Below the pieces are notes generated by a model, which was given only the letters and a program-made list of their open reading frames with translations, was not told the DNA's origin and ran no database searches. Shown one piece after another: positions 62,384 through 64,000 of a stretch of 64,000 bases of DNA; positions within the stretch are counted from its first letter, which is position 1, and each line of letters starts with the position of its first letter. This DNA is from Prolixibacter bellariivorans ATCC BAA-1284. Lineage in GTDB: Bacteria; Bacteroidota; Bacteroidia; Bacteroidales; Prolixibacteraceae. The position numbers and the translations under genes are program-made. The stretch is from assembly GCF_000621705.1 (NCBI RefSeq), contig NZ_JHXO01000006.1, positions 62,001 to 126,000 of the forward strand, given 5' to 3'.

Positions 62384-64000
62384 ATGGTACGAGATATTGA
62401 ATTACAATGTGAAAACAGCGGCAAAATTTGCACATACCCACTGGGAACTACGCTGGGCGAAATTGCCGGCAGTATGGAAGTATCGCTACCATCTCCTATT
62501 TTGGGAGCTTATGTGAATAATCGAGTTAAACCGCTTGATTTTGAGTTGGTTAAACCCAAAAAAATTGAGTTCTTCGATTATAGTAATACCGATGGGCAAC
62601 GGATGTATCTTCGTTCGCTTTCGTTTGTATTATATGTGGCGATGCGGAATATTTGGCCCGAGACACAATTGAAAATCGACCATGCTATTTCTAAAGGCTA
62701 CTACTGCGAAATAGAGAATCTCGGACGGCCGCTTACTGACCAGGATGTTTGGACACTTCGCGAAGAAATGGGGGAGTTGATAGATAAAGATTTACCCATT
62801 TCCCGAAAAAGAGTACTAACAGAAGAGGCTGTAGAAATCTTTGGACAGGAAGGTTTGTTTCGCAAAGCGGAACTTTTTAAAGAGTATGGCCGTATTTATG
62901 CACCTATATTATGTCTGGCCGAAAGGCGGGATTTTTTCTATGGTCATGTGTTGCCCTCCACGGGTTATCTGAAACATTTCGGTGTGGAAAAATATTACGA
63001 CGGCCTCCTTTTGCGTGTCCCGAACCCCGAGTCACCCAACGAACTGGAGCCAGTGGTCCGTCAGGAAAAACTGTTTGGAATTTTCCGTGAACATAAGGAA
63101 TGGGCTGGTATTCTTCAAATAGAGGATATCGCGGGTTTGAATGAGCAGGTTCGGCAAAAGCGTGCCGGAGAAATTATTAAGATATCGGAAGCCCTTCACG
63201 AAAAGAAAATCGTGGAGATTGCCAACCAGATTTATGCGCGACGCGATAAGGTTAACCTGGTGTTAATTGCCGGACCTTCGAGTTCGGGCAAAACAACATT
63301 CAGCAAACGGTTGGGAATTCAGCTGGCTGTTGTGGGAATGCGGCCCATCTCCATTTCGTTGGATGATTTCTTTGTGGATCGGGCACATACTCCACGTGAC
63401 GAATCGGGCGACTACGACTTCGAAGCTTTGGAAGCCATCGATATCGAATACTTCAATGAGTTTCTGACTAAGTTGATGAACGGTGAAACCGTTGAGAGTC
63501 CCGTGTTTGATTTTCACCGGGGAGAACGGGTGCTCAAGGGAGAAATGCTAAAGCTGGAGGAGAACAGTATCCTCATCATTGAAGGCATCCATGGCTTGAA
63601 TCCGGGACTCATTCCTGGAATCGACAGCGAGCGAACCTTCAAGATCTTCATCTCGGCGCTGACACAAATTTCCATTGATGAGCACACATACATTCCCACG
63701 ACGGACAACCGTTTGTTGAGGCGCATTATTCGCGACAGCAAGTATCGCGGCTATGATGCCCGGACGACTATCCAACGCTGGCCCAGTGTGCGCAGGGGAG
63801 AGGATACACATATCTTCCCTTACCAGGAAAATGCCGATGTGATGTTCAATTCGGCCCTGATTTATGAGTTAGGGGTTTTGAAACGGTATGCAGAACATCT
63901 GTTGGAGCTTGTGCCTGAGAATGCACCTGAATATGCTGAAGCCGTTCGATTGCTGGTATTCATTTCCTACTTTTATCCGATTTCGGCACAGGAAATACCA
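62384..64000 (+). CDS. TGS-domain nucleoside (uridine-type) kinase, C-terminus cut by window edge
   Basis: 539 codons are visible without a stop; relatives have about 550, so only a few residues are missing. N-terminal TGS domain (about 1-60: YPLGTTLGEIAGSM), then a ThrRS second-additional-domain-like region (about 70-230: DHAISKGYYCEIE, LPSTGYLKHF), and a P-loop kinase of the uridine kinase/phosphoribulokinase class (about 280-480) with LIAGPSSSGKTTFSKRLG, SLDDFFVDR and EGIHGLNPGL. Thus a nucleoside or related sugar kinase carries domains borrowed from threonyl-tRNA synthetase. It starts 97 bp after uvrA. Substrate not proven. Confidence 0.9.
   Translation, partial: MVRDIELQCENSGKICTYPLGTTLGEIAGSMEVSLPSPILGAYVNNRVKPLDFELVKPKKIEFFDYSNTDGQRMYLRSLSFVLYVAMRNIWPETQLKIDHAISKGYYCEIENLGRPLTDQDVWTLREEMGELIDKDLPISRKRVLTEEAVEIFGQEGLFRKAELFKEYGRIYAPILCLAERRDFFYGHVLPSTGYLKHFGVEKYYDGLLLRVPNPESPNELEPVVRQEKLFGIFREHKEWAGILQIEDIAGLNEQVRQKRAGEIIKISEALHEKKIVEIANQIYARRDKVNLVLIAGPSSSGKTTFSKRLGIQLAVVGMRPISISLDDFFVDRAHTPRDESGDYDFEALEAIDIEYFNEFLTKLMNGETVESPVFDFHRGERVLKGEMLKLEENSILIIEGIHGLNPGLIPGIDSERTFKIFISALTQISIDEHTYIPTTDNRLLRRIIRDSKYRGYDARTTIQRWPSVRRGEDTHIFPYQENADVMFNSALIYELGVLKRYAEHLLELVPENAPEYAEAVRLLVFISYFYPISAQEIP

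Overview
The window is a chromosomal segment of a Bacteroidota bacterium, most likely order Marinilabiliales/Bacteroidales (Prolixibacteraceae-like; the genus cannot be fixed from sequence alone). The evidence is a SusC/SusD outer-membrane pair, a GldB lipoprotein, the fused MurF-Alr enzyme, many short lipoprotein signals, and promoters of the Bacteroidota form TTTG/TTG-N19-TAnnTTTG instead of the E. coli -35/-10 type. No tRNA, rRNA, CRISPR array, integrase or transposase was seen. Most genes are housekeeping genes in small operons.

Layout. 1-2232 (minus): a polyprenyl-phosphate sugar transferase cut by the window edge, and a degenerate Gfo/Idh/MocA-like protein. 2360-7481 (plus): pcm, a metallo-beta-lactamase-fold hydrolase, gcvP, ispE. 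7482-7977: a 21/42-bp degenerate tandem repeat. 7978-12317 (minus): biotin carrier and carboxyltransferase, an LptF/G-type permease, tgt. 12467-14837 (plus): glycosyltransferase, sigma factor and rsmG, tightly coupled. 14847-16016 (minus): unknown lipoprotein. 16365-23923 (plus): rpmH, mqnE, PASTA protein, RluA-type pseudouridine synthase, ddl, dnaB, and a secreted protein of unknown role. 24248-30113 (minus): a SusC-SusD-lipoprotein operon with a long structured leader, flanked by two copies of an ~80-bp palindrome-ended repeat. 31251-33504 (minus): YjjG-like phosphatase, rsmI, conserved hypothetical. 33757-36822 (plus): tdk and murF-alr. 36884-40064 (minus): Crp/Fnr regulator, nadE, beta-barrel protein. 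40235-41245 (plus): gldB. 41300-42091 (minus): DUF1080 lipoprotein. 42517-44367 (plus): phosphofructokinase and a nitrilase-family amidase. 44374-45941 (minus): M20 amidohydrolase and a small TauE-like permease. 46135-51323 (plus): DUF1573 protein, meaB, TlpA-like lipoprotein, lpdA. 51451-51866: a 41-bp tandem repeat array. 51947-52997 (minus): lrgB and lrgA. 53266-54651 (plus): secreted papain-like peptidase, facing a serpin (54768-56006, minus). 56307-64000 (plus): ECF sigma factor with an anti-sigma/beta-barrel fusion, lytic transglycosylase, uvrA, and a TGS-domain nucleoside kinase cut by the window edge.

How it works together. The cell wall is served by ddl, murF-alr, the PASTA protein and the transglycosylase. 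Central metabolism is represented by pfkA, lpdA and gcvP. The biotin-dependent carboxyltransferase, its carrier and MeaB point to methylmalonyl-CoA/propionate chemistry. MqnE implies menaquinone by the futalosine route and ispE implies isoprenoids by the MEP route. The Sus operon, DUF1080 protein and TlpA-like lipoprotein face the envelope.

The least ordinary parts are non-coding: the structured, terminator-like susC leader, the ~80-bp repeats around the Sus operon, the two tandem arrays with 41-42-bp periods, and a perfect 16-bp dyad upstream of pfkA. Among proteins, the most interesting are the anti-sigma/outer-membrane-barrel fusion, the serpin next to a secreted cysteine peptidase, and a tRNA-guanine transglycosylase lacking the usual zinc cysteines. 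I found no complete new defence or mobile system.
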